The notes under the pieces are model-generated. The model ran no database searches. It was not told the DNA's origin and worked only from the letters and a program-made list of their open reading frames with translations. Both the position numbers and the translations under genes were made by a program. Below, one piece after another: positions 17,040 to 25,019 of a DNA stretch of 64,000 nucleotides (its first letter is position 1; each line of letters opens with the position of its first letter). The stretch covers positions 186,001 to 250,000 of the forward strand of contig CAVQZG010000009.1 in assembly GCA_963718305.1 (NCBI GenBank), read 5' to 3'. The DNA is from RYN-230 sp963718305. GTDB taxonomy: Bacteria > Actinomycetota > Actinomycetes > Streptosporangiales > Streptosporangiaceae.

Positions 17040-18220
17040 ATGACGGCAGCCCCGGGCCAGACCATGGGCACCACCCGGGTCAGCGCCCGGGCCCCCTGGA
17101 TGCTGGTGCTGCAGGCGGCCGCGGCGCTGGCCGCCAGCATGGGCATCGGGCGGTTCGCGTACACGCCGATCCTCCCGCTCATGCACACCCAGGCCGGGCT
17201 CTCGGCCCAGTACGGATCGGCGCTGGCCACGGCCAACTACGCCGGTTACCTGGCCGGCGCGCTGCTCGGTATCGTGATGCCCGCGGTCACCCGGTCGGTG
17301 CTGGCCCTGCGGGCGGGCCTGGTCCTGGTGGTCGTCACCCTCGCGCTGATGGGAGCCACCGAGAACCACGCCGCCTGGCTGGGGCTGCGGCTCATCGCCG
17401 GGATCGCGAGCGCTCTCGTCTTCATGATCGCGGTGAGCGCGATGCTGACCGGGCTGCGGGGACCCCGGCAGCACCTGGCCGGCTGGGGGTTCGGCGGCGT
17501 CGGGCCGGCATCGCCCTGTCCGGCCTCGTGGTCCTGGCCGCGGGGACGTGGCGCACGGCCTGGCTGGCCTCGGCGGGCTGCGCCCTCGTCCTCACGGTCG
17601 CCGCCTGGCCGCTGCGTCCCGGGCCGCGCCCGTCCCGCCCGCTGCCGCCAGGAGCCGGGCCGCAGGCCGCCCGCCGCCCGCTCCGGGCCCACCGCTGGTT
17701 CGCCGTGCTGCTGGCCAGCTACTCGCTGGAGGGAGTGGGCTACATCATCGCCGGGACCTTCCTGGTCGCCGCGATCAACGAGAACTCGCCCGCCTGGGCC
17801 GGAAGCGGGGCCTGGGTGCTGGCCGGGCTGGCCGCCCTCCCGGCCGCGGCGGGGTGGGCCCAGCTCAGCCGGCGGTGGACGCGGTCCACCCTGCTGTGCG
17901 CGGCGCTGCTCATCCAGGCCGCCGGGATCGCCCTGCCCGCGCTGGTCGGCGGCGTCGCCCCCGCACTGCTGTCCGCGGTCCTGTTCGGCGCCACCTTCCT
18001 CGGCGTGGTGTCCCTGGCGCTGGCCCTGGGGACCCAGCTGCGGTACCCGCGCGCGGTGGCCCTGCTGACCACCGGCTACGGCCTCGGCCAGATTCTCGGC
18101 CCGCTCGTGGTGACGCCGCTGCTGCACCACGGCTACCACCTGGCGCTGCTCGTCGGCGCGGCCATCGCGGCGGCTGCGGCGCTCGCCGCCGCCGTGCTGC
18201 GGATCGGGACGGCCGCCTGA
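17040..18220 (+). pseudogene. YbfB/YjiJ-type MFS transporter, frame broken once
   Basis: Two overlapping frames together make one major-facilitator protein of about 393 residues. Frame 1 (ATG at 17040) carries the N-terminal helices, with GIGRFAYTPILPLMHTQAGLS typical of YbfB/YjiJ proteins. The sequence then turns to Pro/Arg nonsense after GWGFGGVG. Frame 2, from about 17505, continues with AGIALSGLVVLAAGTWRTAW and the remaining helices to 18220. Adding one G to the GGG run at 17501-17503 restores a single gene (GVGAGIALSG). Either the gene is dead or the base is missing from the assembly. Role: proton-driven export, likely controlled by the divergent LysR. Confidence 0.85.
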
Positions 18221-18240
18221 GCGCGGCCCGGGTCCGAGGG

Positions 18241-19401
18241 TCAGCCGAAGGCGGCGTCGAACCGGGCGCGCAGGTCGCTGAGCCGCTGGACTGGCTCGTT
18301 GGCGAACACGAGGCGCAGGTACCGCTCGCCGCTGGGCCCCCATCCGGTCATCGGGGTGGCGGCGACCTCGGACCGGGTGAAGAGGCGTTGTGACGCTTCC
18401 CCGGCGGACAGGCCCAGGGCGGCGCAGTCGATGAGCAGCGACCATCCGCCGTCCGGGCGCAGGCACGGATAGCCCGCCAGCTGATCCAGCATGTGGTCGC
18501 AGCGCTGCTGCCAGACCTGGGTGGCCGCGGCCACGTCCTGATCCGCGTCCGGGTGGCGCAACGCCGCCGCCACGGCTTGCTGGGCGATACCCACCTGGCA
18601 GACCACGTTGGTCAGCCCGACCAGGGCGACATCTTTCATGATGTCCCGCGGCCCGGCGACCCAGCCCACCCGCCAGCCGATCATCCGCAGTTCCTTCGAG
18701 GCCGAGCCGACCGTGATGGTGCGGGCGGCCAGTCCCGGGTGGGCGCCGGGATGCGCGGGCCGCTGGTCATGGAAGAGGATCCGTTCCATGGCCGCATCCC
18801 AGATGACCCAGGCGCCATGCCGGTTGACCGGGTCGGCGATGGCCTCGAAATGCTCGCCGGTCAGGACGGCTCCGGTCGGCATGGCGGGGCTCATCAGCAG
18901 CACCGCGGCCGTGTCCGGGCCAATGGCCGCGGCCAGTTCGCCCGGATCGGTCGCCCAGCCGCCCGGGCCGGGAACGCAGCGCACGTGCCGGGGGATCCCG
19001 CCCGCCAGCCGGATGCGGTTCACCAGCCCGGCATAGATCGGATCGCAGATTACGACCTCCTGGCCGGGCTCCACCGTGGCCAGCAGGACGTTGAGGATGC
19101 CGTTGAGTCCGCCCGCCACGCTGACGCATTCCGTGCCCGGATCGTAGTGCCGGCCGGCCATGGCACTGACGTGCTCCGCCGCGGCCTCGCGCAGCGCGCG
19201 GTGCCCCTGGAACGGCAGGTAGCTGTTGGCGTCGTCGGCCTCCACTGCCGCATGGGTGACCTCGCGGGCCACCGCGGGCGGCGGCACGTCGGTGTCGAGG
19301 TTCTCCAGCCGCAGGAAGGCGGGGTTCCCGGTGGCGTCGGCGGCATCGCCGATCTCGTCCACGCCGATTCCGGGGATGTGCCTGAGCCGCGAAACGGACA
19401 C
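18241..19401 (-). CDS. PLP-dependent aminotransferase, class I/II
   Basis: 386 residues from a GTG at 19399-19401, chosen because GGGAGGAAATTCC precedes it directly; the longer frame to 19509 reads as non-coding. The fold-type I core is complete: VSVAGGLNGILNVLLA (cofactor phosphate loop), MSPAMPTGAVL, WVIWDAAMERILF with the Asp that holds the pyridine nitrogen, and the Schiff-base Lys in GSASKELRMIGWRVGW. A C-terminal Arg (RYLRLVFANEP) should bind the substrate carboxylate. It transfers amino groups between an amino acid and a keto acid; the substrate is not predictable. It is convergent with the MFS gene, 20 bases apart. Confidence 0.88.
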   Translation of the reverse strand: MSVSRLRHIPGIGVDEIGDAADATGNPAFLRLENLDTDVPPPAVAREVTHAAVEADDANSYLPFQGHRALREAAAEHVSAMAGRHYDPGTECVSVAGGLNGILNVLLATVEPGQEVVICDPIYAGLVNRIRLAGGIPRHVRCVPGPGGWATDPGELAAAIGPDTAAVLLMSPAMPTGAVLTGEHFEAIADPVNRHGAWVIWDAAMERILFHDQRPAHPGAHPGLAARTITVGSASKELRMIGWRVGWVAGPRDIMKDVALVGLTNVVCQVGIAQQAVAAALRHPDADQDVAAATQVWQQRCDHMLDQLAGYPCLRPDGGWSLLIDCAALGLSAGEASQRLFTRSEVAATPMTGWGPSGERYLRLVFANEPVQRLSDLRARFDAAFG

Positions 19402-19441
19402 GGAATTTCCTCCCGGGCAGGTATACCGGCGCGGGAACCGG

Positions 19442-20089
19442 CTAGGACGGACGGGCAGCGGGCTGGGGCAGGAGCCGCTCCAGCACGGCGGGGTCCCCGC
19501 TGATCTCAAGGCCGGCCGCGGCCGCTTCCCCGATGGTCAGCTTCCCGGAGAGCGTGCCGAGGATGAGCCGAGCGGTTCCCCCGAGGATGAGGTCCGGGTC
19601 AGCCGCGGTCCCAGGCCGCGTGCTGACCGAGCCGCCGGACACCTCGATCACCGCCGGACGATCGGCCGTGCGCAGCTCGATGGTGACCGGCGGGCCATCC
19701 GGATCACGGTCGTGCAGGAAGAACGAGGCGGGAAAGGCGAACCAGTGGCTGCGGAACTCGTCGCCGTCGTTCGGCTGGGCCATGTACCGGATGCCCCAGC
19801 CGCCGAGGGCATTGAGCACCGGCTCGAGTTCCTTCCCGGCGTCGGTCAGGTGGAAGAGCGCGGTGGCCACGGGCGGCGCAGCCTCCTCGCGCCAGATCAG
19901 GCCGGCCCGCTCCAGTTCCCGGAGGCGGTCCGCGAGCAGGTTGGTGGCGATGCCGGGCAGGCCGCCCTTCAGGTCGGTGTACCGGCACGGGCCCTGCAGG
20001 AGCAGCTCGCGGATGATCAGCAGGGTCCACCGGTCGCCCACGACGTCAAGCGCCTTGGCCACCGAGCAGTACTGGCCGTAGGTCCGCAT
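19442..20089 (-). CDS. HxlR-family regulator with SCP2-like C-terminal domain
   Basis: 215 residues. The HxlR/MarR-like winged helix is at 1-100: SVAKALDVVGDRWTLLIIRELL, then GPCRYTDLKGGLPGIATNLLADRLREL. After a linker, residues 125-210 look like a sterol-carrier-type small-ligand pocket (LILGGTARLILGTLSGKLTIGEA). HxlR proteins bind DNA as dimers and respond to electrophiles or small molecules; the fused domain probably holds the effector. It is divergent from a DHA2 exporter gene, which it most likely represses. The promoter region has a small dyad at 20117-20128. Confidence 0.88.
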   Translation of the reverse strand: MRTYGQYCSVAKALDVVGDRWTLLIIRELLLQGPCRYTDLKGGLPGIATNLLADRLRELERAGLIWREEAAPPVATALFHLTDAGKELEPVLNALGGWGIRYMAQPNDGDEFRSHWFAFPASFFLHDRDPDGPPVTIELRTADRPAVIEVSGGSVSTRPGTAADPDLILGGTARLILGTLSGKLTIGEAAAAGLEISGDPAVLERLLPQPAARPS

Positions 20090-20110
20090 CCCCCCACCAT
20101 ACCCGAGTTC

Positions 20111-20134
20111 CAGTTGAGTGTTAGCACTTAGAAC
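20111..20134. promoter_or_regulatory. HxlR/MFS intergenic dyad (candidate operator)
   Basis: AGTG-TTAG-CACT at 20117-20120/20125-20128 is the core of a loosely symmetric stretch in an unusually AT-rich 80-base region between the divergent HxlR and exporter genes. Position is right for an HxlR operator; symmetry is modest. Confidence 0.35.
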
Positions 20135-20170
20135 TTGACTTTTATTTTCTTAAGGTTGAGTATTTCAACT

Positions 20171-21730
20171 ATGCGATCCAAGCCCATGATTCTCGCGGCG
20201 CTGCTGCTCGCCGCGTTCGCCGTCAACCTGGACACCACGATGGTGAACGTGGCCCTGCCCAGCCTGGTGCGGGAACTGCACGCCACCACGACCCAGCTGC
20301 AGTGGGTGGTGGACGCCTACAACCTGGTCTTCGCCGCGCTGCTGCTGACCTTCGGCAGCCTGTCCGATCGCTTCGGCCGCAAGGGGATGCTGCTGGCGGG
20401 GCTGGCCGTGTTCGGCACGGCCAGCGTGGCCGGCGGCTTCACCACGAGCCCGGGGCAGCTGATCGCGGTCCGGGCGGTGATGGGGCTCGGGGCCGCCATG
20501 ACCTTCCCCGCGACGCTCTCGCTGATCTCCAACGTCTTCACGGGGCGGGCCGAACGGGCCCGGGCCATCGGCTTGTGGGGAGCGAGCGCGGGGGTCGCGA
20601 TCGCGCTGGGGCCGATCGTCGGCGGCTGGCTCCTGGAGCACTTCAGCTGGGGCAGCATCTTCGTGGCCATGGGCCCCGTGGCGGCCGCGGGCGCCCTCCT
20701 GGTGGCCGCGACCGTCCCGACGTCGAAGGATCCGGCGGCTGCCCCGGTGGACGTGCCCGGGCTGGTGCTGTCGGCCGGGGGCATGGCCCTGCTGGTCTTC
20801 ACGATCATCGAGGCGCCCAGCTACGGGTGGGGAAGTGCCCGGAGCGTCGCCGGGTTCGCGGTCTCCGCCGTGCTGCTCGCCGCGTTCATCGTGGGCGAGC
20901 GACGCTCCGCTCACCCCATGCTCGACGTGCGGCTGTTCCGCAACCTGCGGTTCAGCGCGGCCAGCGGCGCGGTCACGGTGGCGTTCTTCACCCTGCTCGG
21001 CTTCATCTTCCTGATCACCCAGTACTTCCAGTTCGTCCGGGGGTACGGGCCGCTGTCTACCGGGGTGCACCTGCTCCCGGTGGCGCTGGCGGTCGGCGTC
21101 GGCTCCGTGGCCGGAACCCAGCTGGCGGTGCGGGCCGGGACCAAGCTGGTCGTCGCGGCCGGCCTGGTCGCCATGGCGGCGTTCTACGGGTGGGTCGCGG
21201 TGGCGACCACCGCGACCACCAGCTACGGCATCATCGCCGTGCAGATGGTCGTGTACGGGCTCGGGATGGGGCTCAGCTCGGCGCCAGCGACCGAGTCCAT
21301 CATGGGGGCCGTGTCGCGGCGGCACGCCGGCATCGGATCGGCGGTCAACGACTCGACCCGCCTGCTCGGCGGCACCCTGGGCGTCGCGGTGATCGGCAGT
21401 GTCTACGCCTCGCTCTACGGCGCACGGCTGACCGCCAGCCTGCCCGCGGCCCTGCCTGGCCGGCTCTCGGCCCTCGCCCATCAGTCGGTCGGCGCGGCGT
21501 ACGCCGTGTCCGGCCGGGTCAGCGCGGCCGGCCACCCGGCCGCCGGCCGGGCCATCCATCTCGCCGCCACCCAGGCGTTCCTGCATGGCCTCAGCATCGG
21601 CAGCGTGGTGGCCGGGAGCGTGGCGGCGGCCGGCGCCGTGGCCGCCGCGGCCTTCCTCCCCGCCCAGCCCCCGGCGGTCGCGGCCGCCCCCGACGAGGCC
21701 GGGGCCCGGCCCGTTCAGCTCACGCGGTAA
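20171..21730 (+). CDS. DHA2-family MFS drug exporter
   Basis: 519 residues from the ATG at 20171 (MRSKPMILAALLLAAFAVNLDTTMVNVALP), the usual DHA2 opening; 12 upstream codons are AT-rich promoter sequence. About 14 transmembrane helices are expected. Motif A (GSLSDRFGRKGMLLAGL) follows helix 2, and motif C-like glycines (LWGASAGVAIALGPIVGGWLL) mark helix 5 as a proton antiporter. It exports drugs or metabolites from the cytoplasm. The divergent HxlR regulator is the likely repressor. The C-terminus is Ala-rich and followed at once by a 20-base tandem repeat. Confidence 0.92.
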   Translation: MRSKPMILAALLLAAFAVNLDTTMVNVALPSLVRELHATTTQLQWVVDAYNLVFAALLLTFGSLSDRFGRKGMLLAGLAVFGTASVAGGFTTSPGQLIAVRAVMGLGAAMTFPATLSLISNVFTGRAERARAIGLWGASAGVAIALGPIVGGWLLEHFSWGSIFVAMGPVAAAGALLVAATVPTSKDPAAAPVDVPGLVLSAGGMALLVFTIIEAPSYGWGSARSVAGFAVSAVLLAAFIVGERRSAHPMLDVRLFRNLRFSAASGAVTVAFFTLLGFIFLITQYFQFVRGYGPLSTGVHLLPVALAVGVGSVAGTQLAVRAGTKLVVAAGLVAMAAFYGWVAVATTATTSYGIIAVQMVVYGLGMGLSSAPATESIMGAVSRRHAGIGSAVNDSTRLLGGTLGVAVIGSVYASLYGARLTASLPAALPGRLSALAHQSVGAAYAVSGRVSAAGHPAAGRAIHLAATQAFLHGLSIGSVVAGSVAAAGAVAAAAFLPAQPPAVAAAPDEAGARPVQLTR

Positions 21731-21782
21731 CCCAGGGCCGGGTGCGGTAACGCGGGGCCGGGTGCGGTAACGCGGGTGGGTG
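21725..21782. repeat. 20-base tandem repeat, about 2.9 copies
   Basis: CGGTAACGCGGGGCCGGGTG is found at 21745-21764. A variant copy is at 21725-21744, overlapping the stop codon of the upstream MFS gene, and a shortened copy at 21765-21782. It lies between two tandem MFS genes and may reflect slippage. Confidence 0.85.
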
Positions 21783-21785
21783 CAG

Positions 21786-21837
21786 CCGGAATCTGGATTC
21801 CGGTTTGCTAAGCTCCCTAATCGGAAGCACGATTCCG
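21786..21837. promoter_or_regulatory. Two palindromes upstream of the DHA2 MFS-TetR operon
   Basis: CCGGAATC-TG-GATTCCGG at 21786-21803 is a perfect 8+8 dyad. A second, weaker one, CGGAA-GCACGA-TTCCG, follows at 21822-21837, about 18 bases before the GTG start. The shared GGAATC/GATTCC half-sites suggest a two-site operator for the TetR protein encoded at the end of the operon. Confidence 0.6.
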
Positions 21838-21854
21838 TTTCGGGGGAGGTCGTC

Positions 21855-23318
21855 GTGGCCGTTGCTAGCCGGCGCGCGCACCATCAGGTGACGTTTACGG
21901 TGCTGGCCCTGGGGATCGGCGCGTTCGCGCTGTTGCAGTCGCTGGTGGTCCCGGTGCTGACCACGGTCCAGCACCAGCTGCATACCTCGCAGGACACGGT
22001 GACCTGGGTGCTGACCGCCTACCTGCTGTCGGCGTCGATCATGACGCCGATCCTGGGGCGGATCGGCGACATGACCGGCAAGAAGCGGGTGTTCGTCGGC
22101 GCGCTGGTGGCGCTGGCGGTCGGCTCGCTGCTGGCGGCGCTCGCTCCCTCGATCGGGGTGATGATCGTGGCCCGGGTGATCCAGGGGGCCGGCGGCGGGA
22201 TGGTGCCGGTCGCGTTCGGGATCATCCGGGATGAGTTCCCGGCCGGGAAGGTCGCCGGCGCGGTCGGGGTCCTGGCCGCGCTGACCGCGGTCGGGGCTGG
22301 CCTCGGCATCGTCCTGGCGGGCCCGATCGTGAACGCGCTGGACTACCACTGGCTGTTCTGGCTGCCGCTGATCCTGACCGTGGTGGCCGCGGTGGCCGCG
22401 GTACTGCTGGTTCCCGAGTCGCCCGTGCGGACCCCCGGGCGCATCTCCTGGCTGCCCGCGGTGCTGCTGTCCGGCTGGCTGGTCGCGCTGCTGGTCGCGC
22501 TGAGCGAGGCCCCGGTCTGGGGCTGGGGCTCCAGCCGGGTGATCGGCCTGCTGGCCGCGGCGGTCGTCCTCGCGGTGGCCTGGGTCGTCGCCGAACTGCG
22601 CGCGGCCACCCCGCTGATCGACATGAAGATGATGCGGCGGACCGCCGTATGGACCAACAACCTGGTCGCCCTGCTCATCGGCGTGGGAATGTACGCGACG
22701 TTCGCTTTCCTGCCCGAGTTCGTGCAGACCCCCCCGGCCGCCGGGTACGGGTTCGGCGCGAGCATCACCCAGTCCGGGCTGATGCTGCTGCCCTCGACGA
22801 TCACCATGTTCGCGGTGGGCATGTTCGTGGGCCGGCTGACCCGCGCGCTCGGCGGCAAGGTGCTCGTGATCGCCGGGTGCCTGATCGGGTGTGCGGCCAT
22901 GCTGATCCTCGCCTTCGCGCACACCTACGAATGGGAGATCTATCTCTCCAGCGCCATCATGGGTGTGGGATTCGGGCTCGTCTTCTCGGCCATGTCGGCG
23001 CTGGTCGTGGCCGCGGTGCCGCCCTCGCAGACCGGCGTCGCGAGCGGCATGAACGCGAACATCCGCACGATCGGCGGCAGCATCGGCGCGGCGGTGATGG
23101 CCAGCATCGTCACCTCGCAGCTGGGGCCCTCCGGGCTGCCGGAGGAGTCCGGCTACACCACCGGGTTCGCGGTGATGGCCGCGGGGCTGGCGCTGGCCGC
23201 CCTGGCCGGCCTGCTCATCCCGGCCGCCCGCGGGCTGCGGCGCGGGGCCGGTGAGCTGGACCACGCCGAACTGGCGATGGTGGCCGGCGGGACGGTCACC
23301 GGGGACGAGAGCGAGTGA
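21855..23318 (+). CDS. DHA2-family MFS transporter
   Basis: 487 residues from the GTG at 21855, with GGGGGAGGT just upstream. It opens with HHQVTFTVLALGIGAFALLQSLVVPVL and TSQDTVTWVLTAYLLSASI, then motif A (GRIGDMTGKKRVFVGALV) and the helix-5 segment VGAGLGIVLAGPIV. About 14 membrane segments fit a proton-coupled drug or metabolite exporter. Its stop overlaps the GTG of a TetR gene, and a perfect dyad precedes its promoter region, the usual self-regulated efflux design. Confidence 0.92.
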   Translation: MAVASRRAHHQVTFTVLALGIGAFALLQSLVVPVLTTVQHQLHTSQDTVTWVLTAYLLSASIMTPILGRIGDMTGKKRVFVGALVALAVGSLLAALAPSIGVMIVARVIQGAGGGMVPVAFGIIRDEFPAGKVAGAVGVLAALTAVGAGLGIVLAGPIVNALDYHWLFWLPLILTVVAAVAAVLLVPESPVRTPGRISWLPAVLLSGWLVALLVALSEAPVWGWGSSRVIGLLAAAVVLAVAWVVAELRAATPLIDMKMMRRTAVWTNNLVALLIGVGMYATFAFLPEFVQTPPAAGYGFGASITQSGLMLLPSTITMFAVGMFVGRLTRALGGKVLVIAGCLIGCAAMLILAFAHTYEWEIYLSSAIMGVGFGLVFSAMSALVVAAVPPSQTGVASGMNANIRTIGGSIGAAVMASIVTSQLGPSGLPEESGYTTGFAVMAAGLALAALAGLLIPAARGLRRGAGELDHAELAMVAGGTVTGDESE

Positions 23319-23951
23319 GCGGTCCCGCCCCGCAACGGGTCCTGGGCACCCGGCGCGACGCCGTCCGGAACTATCACGCCATCCTGGCCGCCGCGCGCGA
23401 CGTGCTGGGCGAGTCTGGCGCCGACGCCAGCATGGAGGAGATCGCCGCGCGGGCCGGCGTGGGCGTCGGCACCGTCTACCGCCACTTCGCCAGCAAAGAC
23501 GCCCTGATCGATGAGCTGCTGCGGCTGGCCCTCGAGGAGGTCCTGTCGTCCACCGACCGGGCGCTGGCGCGCCCCGGCGGATACGGGCTCGAAGAGTTCC
23601 TGCGGGCCCTGGGCCAGTCGTTCGCCGACCATGCCCGCTACGCGGACCTGTTCCTCCAGCGCCGCACGGACGATGCCACCACCCGCCGGATCCGGGCCGC
23701 GGTCGACGAGCTCACCGCCCGCGCCGTGGCCGCCGGCACGGTGAACCCGGGTATCACCCCCGGCGACGTCCTGGCGCTGGTCTGGGGCATGCGCGGGCTC
23801 GTGCAGGCCGCCGGAGAAGTCGCTCCCGGCGCCTGGCAGCGGTTCCTCGACATCCACCTGGCCGGCCTGCGGGCCGCGGGACCGCTCAGCGGCACACCCT
23901 CCGCTGTCGTCCCGGCAGCTGGCCAAGCTGGCCCCGCGGCGCCCGGCCTGA
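23315..23951 (+). CDS. TetR-family regulator of the upstream MFS gene, frame broken near the C-terminus
   Basis: GTG at 23315 overlaps the MFS stop. Residues 10-60 form the TetR helix-turn-helix (ASMEEIAARAGVGVGTVYRHF), and the ligand-binding helices run to about residue 190 (HLAGLRAAG). In the literal frame no stop occurs until 24658, which would overlap 640 bases of the next gene with Arg/Pro-rich sequence. One base back-shifted near 23880-23905, the sequence reads PPLSSRQLAKLAPRRPA and stops at 23949-23951, an ending normal for this family. I give that restored end. It should repress the MFS operon at the 21786 palindromes. Confidence 0.75.
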
Positions 23952-24017
23952 CCGCCGCCCGGCGGCTGACCCTGCGGTCGCGCTGGACACTCCGGCCTGA
24001 CGTGAGAGGGTCGCGGG

Positions 24018-24824
24018 ATGACGCTGCGGTTCTCGCCCAACCTGTCCCTGCTCTGGGCGGACCTGCCGCTGCCCGAACGGTTCGCCCGGGCCGCCGCGGC
24101 CGGGTTCGGCGCGGTCGAGCTGTGGTGGCCTGGCGACGAGGAGGCCGCGCGGCTGCCTCAGCTGACCCAGCGCTGGGGGCTGCACCTCGCGCTGCTGAAC
24201 TTCGACGCCGGGAACATGCCCGCCGGCGACCGCGGCCTGGCCGCCGACCCGGACCGCACCGCCCGGTTGCGGGCCCACGTGCCGCTGGCCCTGCGGATCG
24301 CGGCGGACTGCGGCTGCCCCAGGCTGAACCTGCTGGCCGGGCTGCGCGACGAGCGTTACCCGCTGGACCAGCAACTCCGGCTGGCCCGGGACAACGTGGC
24401 CTGGGCCGCCGACCAGGCCGCGGAGTCGGGCCGCCAGGTGATGATCGAGGCCCTCAATTCCATGGAGAACGGCCCCTGCCTGCTCACCACCACCGCGGCC
24501 GCGGCCGCCTTCATCGCGCAGACCGGGCGCGAGAATGTCGGGCTGCAGTACGACGCCTACCACATGCAGCGGATGGAAGGCGATCTCGCCACCACGCTGG
24601 ATACCTACTGGCCCCTGATCAGCCACATCCAGATCGCGGACGTGCCCGGCCGGGGTGAGCCGGGCACCGGCGAGATCAACTACCGCTTCCTGCTCCGCTA
24701 CCTGGACCGGAAGGGCTACCACGGCCATGTCGGGCTGGAATACCGGCCCTCCGGTGGCCGTCCCGAGGACTCCTTCGGCTGGCTGGAGGAGTACGGGCTG
24801 TGGCCCGGCGAGGCACCGGGCTGA
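24018..24824 (+). CDS. Hydroxypyruvate isomerase family protein (TIM barrel)
   Basis: 268 residues, ATG with GAGAGGG upstream. It has the xylose-isomerase-like TIM barrel of Hyi/OtnI proteins: start RFSPNLSLLWADLPLPERF, the two metal/catalytic glutamates Glu144 (VMIEALNSM) and Glu241 (HVGLEYRP), QYDAYHMQRMEGDL and SHIQIADVPGRGEPGTGEINY, all family hallmarks. It should interconvert hydroxypyruvate with tartronate semialdehyde, or act on a 2-oxo-tetronate, in glyoxylate or sugar-acid breakdown. No other pathway gene is adjacent, so the in vivo substrate is open. Confidence 0.9.
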   Translation: MTLRFSPNLSLLWADLPLPERFARAAAAGFGAVELWWPGDEEAARLPQLTQRWGLHLALLNFDAGNMPAGDRGLAADPDRTARLRAHVPLALRIAADCGCPRLNLLAGLRDERYPLDQQLRLARDNVAWAADQAAESGRQVMIEALNSMENGPCLLTTTAAAAAFIAQTGRENVGLQYDAYHMQRMEGDLATTLDTYWPLISHIQIADVPGRGEPGTGEINYRFLLRYLDRKGYHGHVGLEYRPSGGRPEDSFGWLEEYGLWPGEAPG

Positions 24825-25019
24825 GGGCAGGGGACCGCGGGCCCTTACCGGACTGGCCCGGAGATCGCCCGGCTATCCGGATATATACCGATATTCAGGA
24901 ATCAGTACGGTGGCGCACGGTTATAGCAAAGGTTGCCAACATATATGTGTTCGATTAGTGTCGGTTGGTATTGCGTCGGCCCAGGGGGGCCAGCGTGTAT
25001 ATCACGCTAGGGGGCATCG

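Noticed and set aside
23952..24658. C-terminal 235 residues of the literal TetR frame
   Set aside because: Arg/Pro-rich and fully overlapping the hydroxypyruvate-isomerase-like gene; a normal TetR ending occurs in the adjacent frame.
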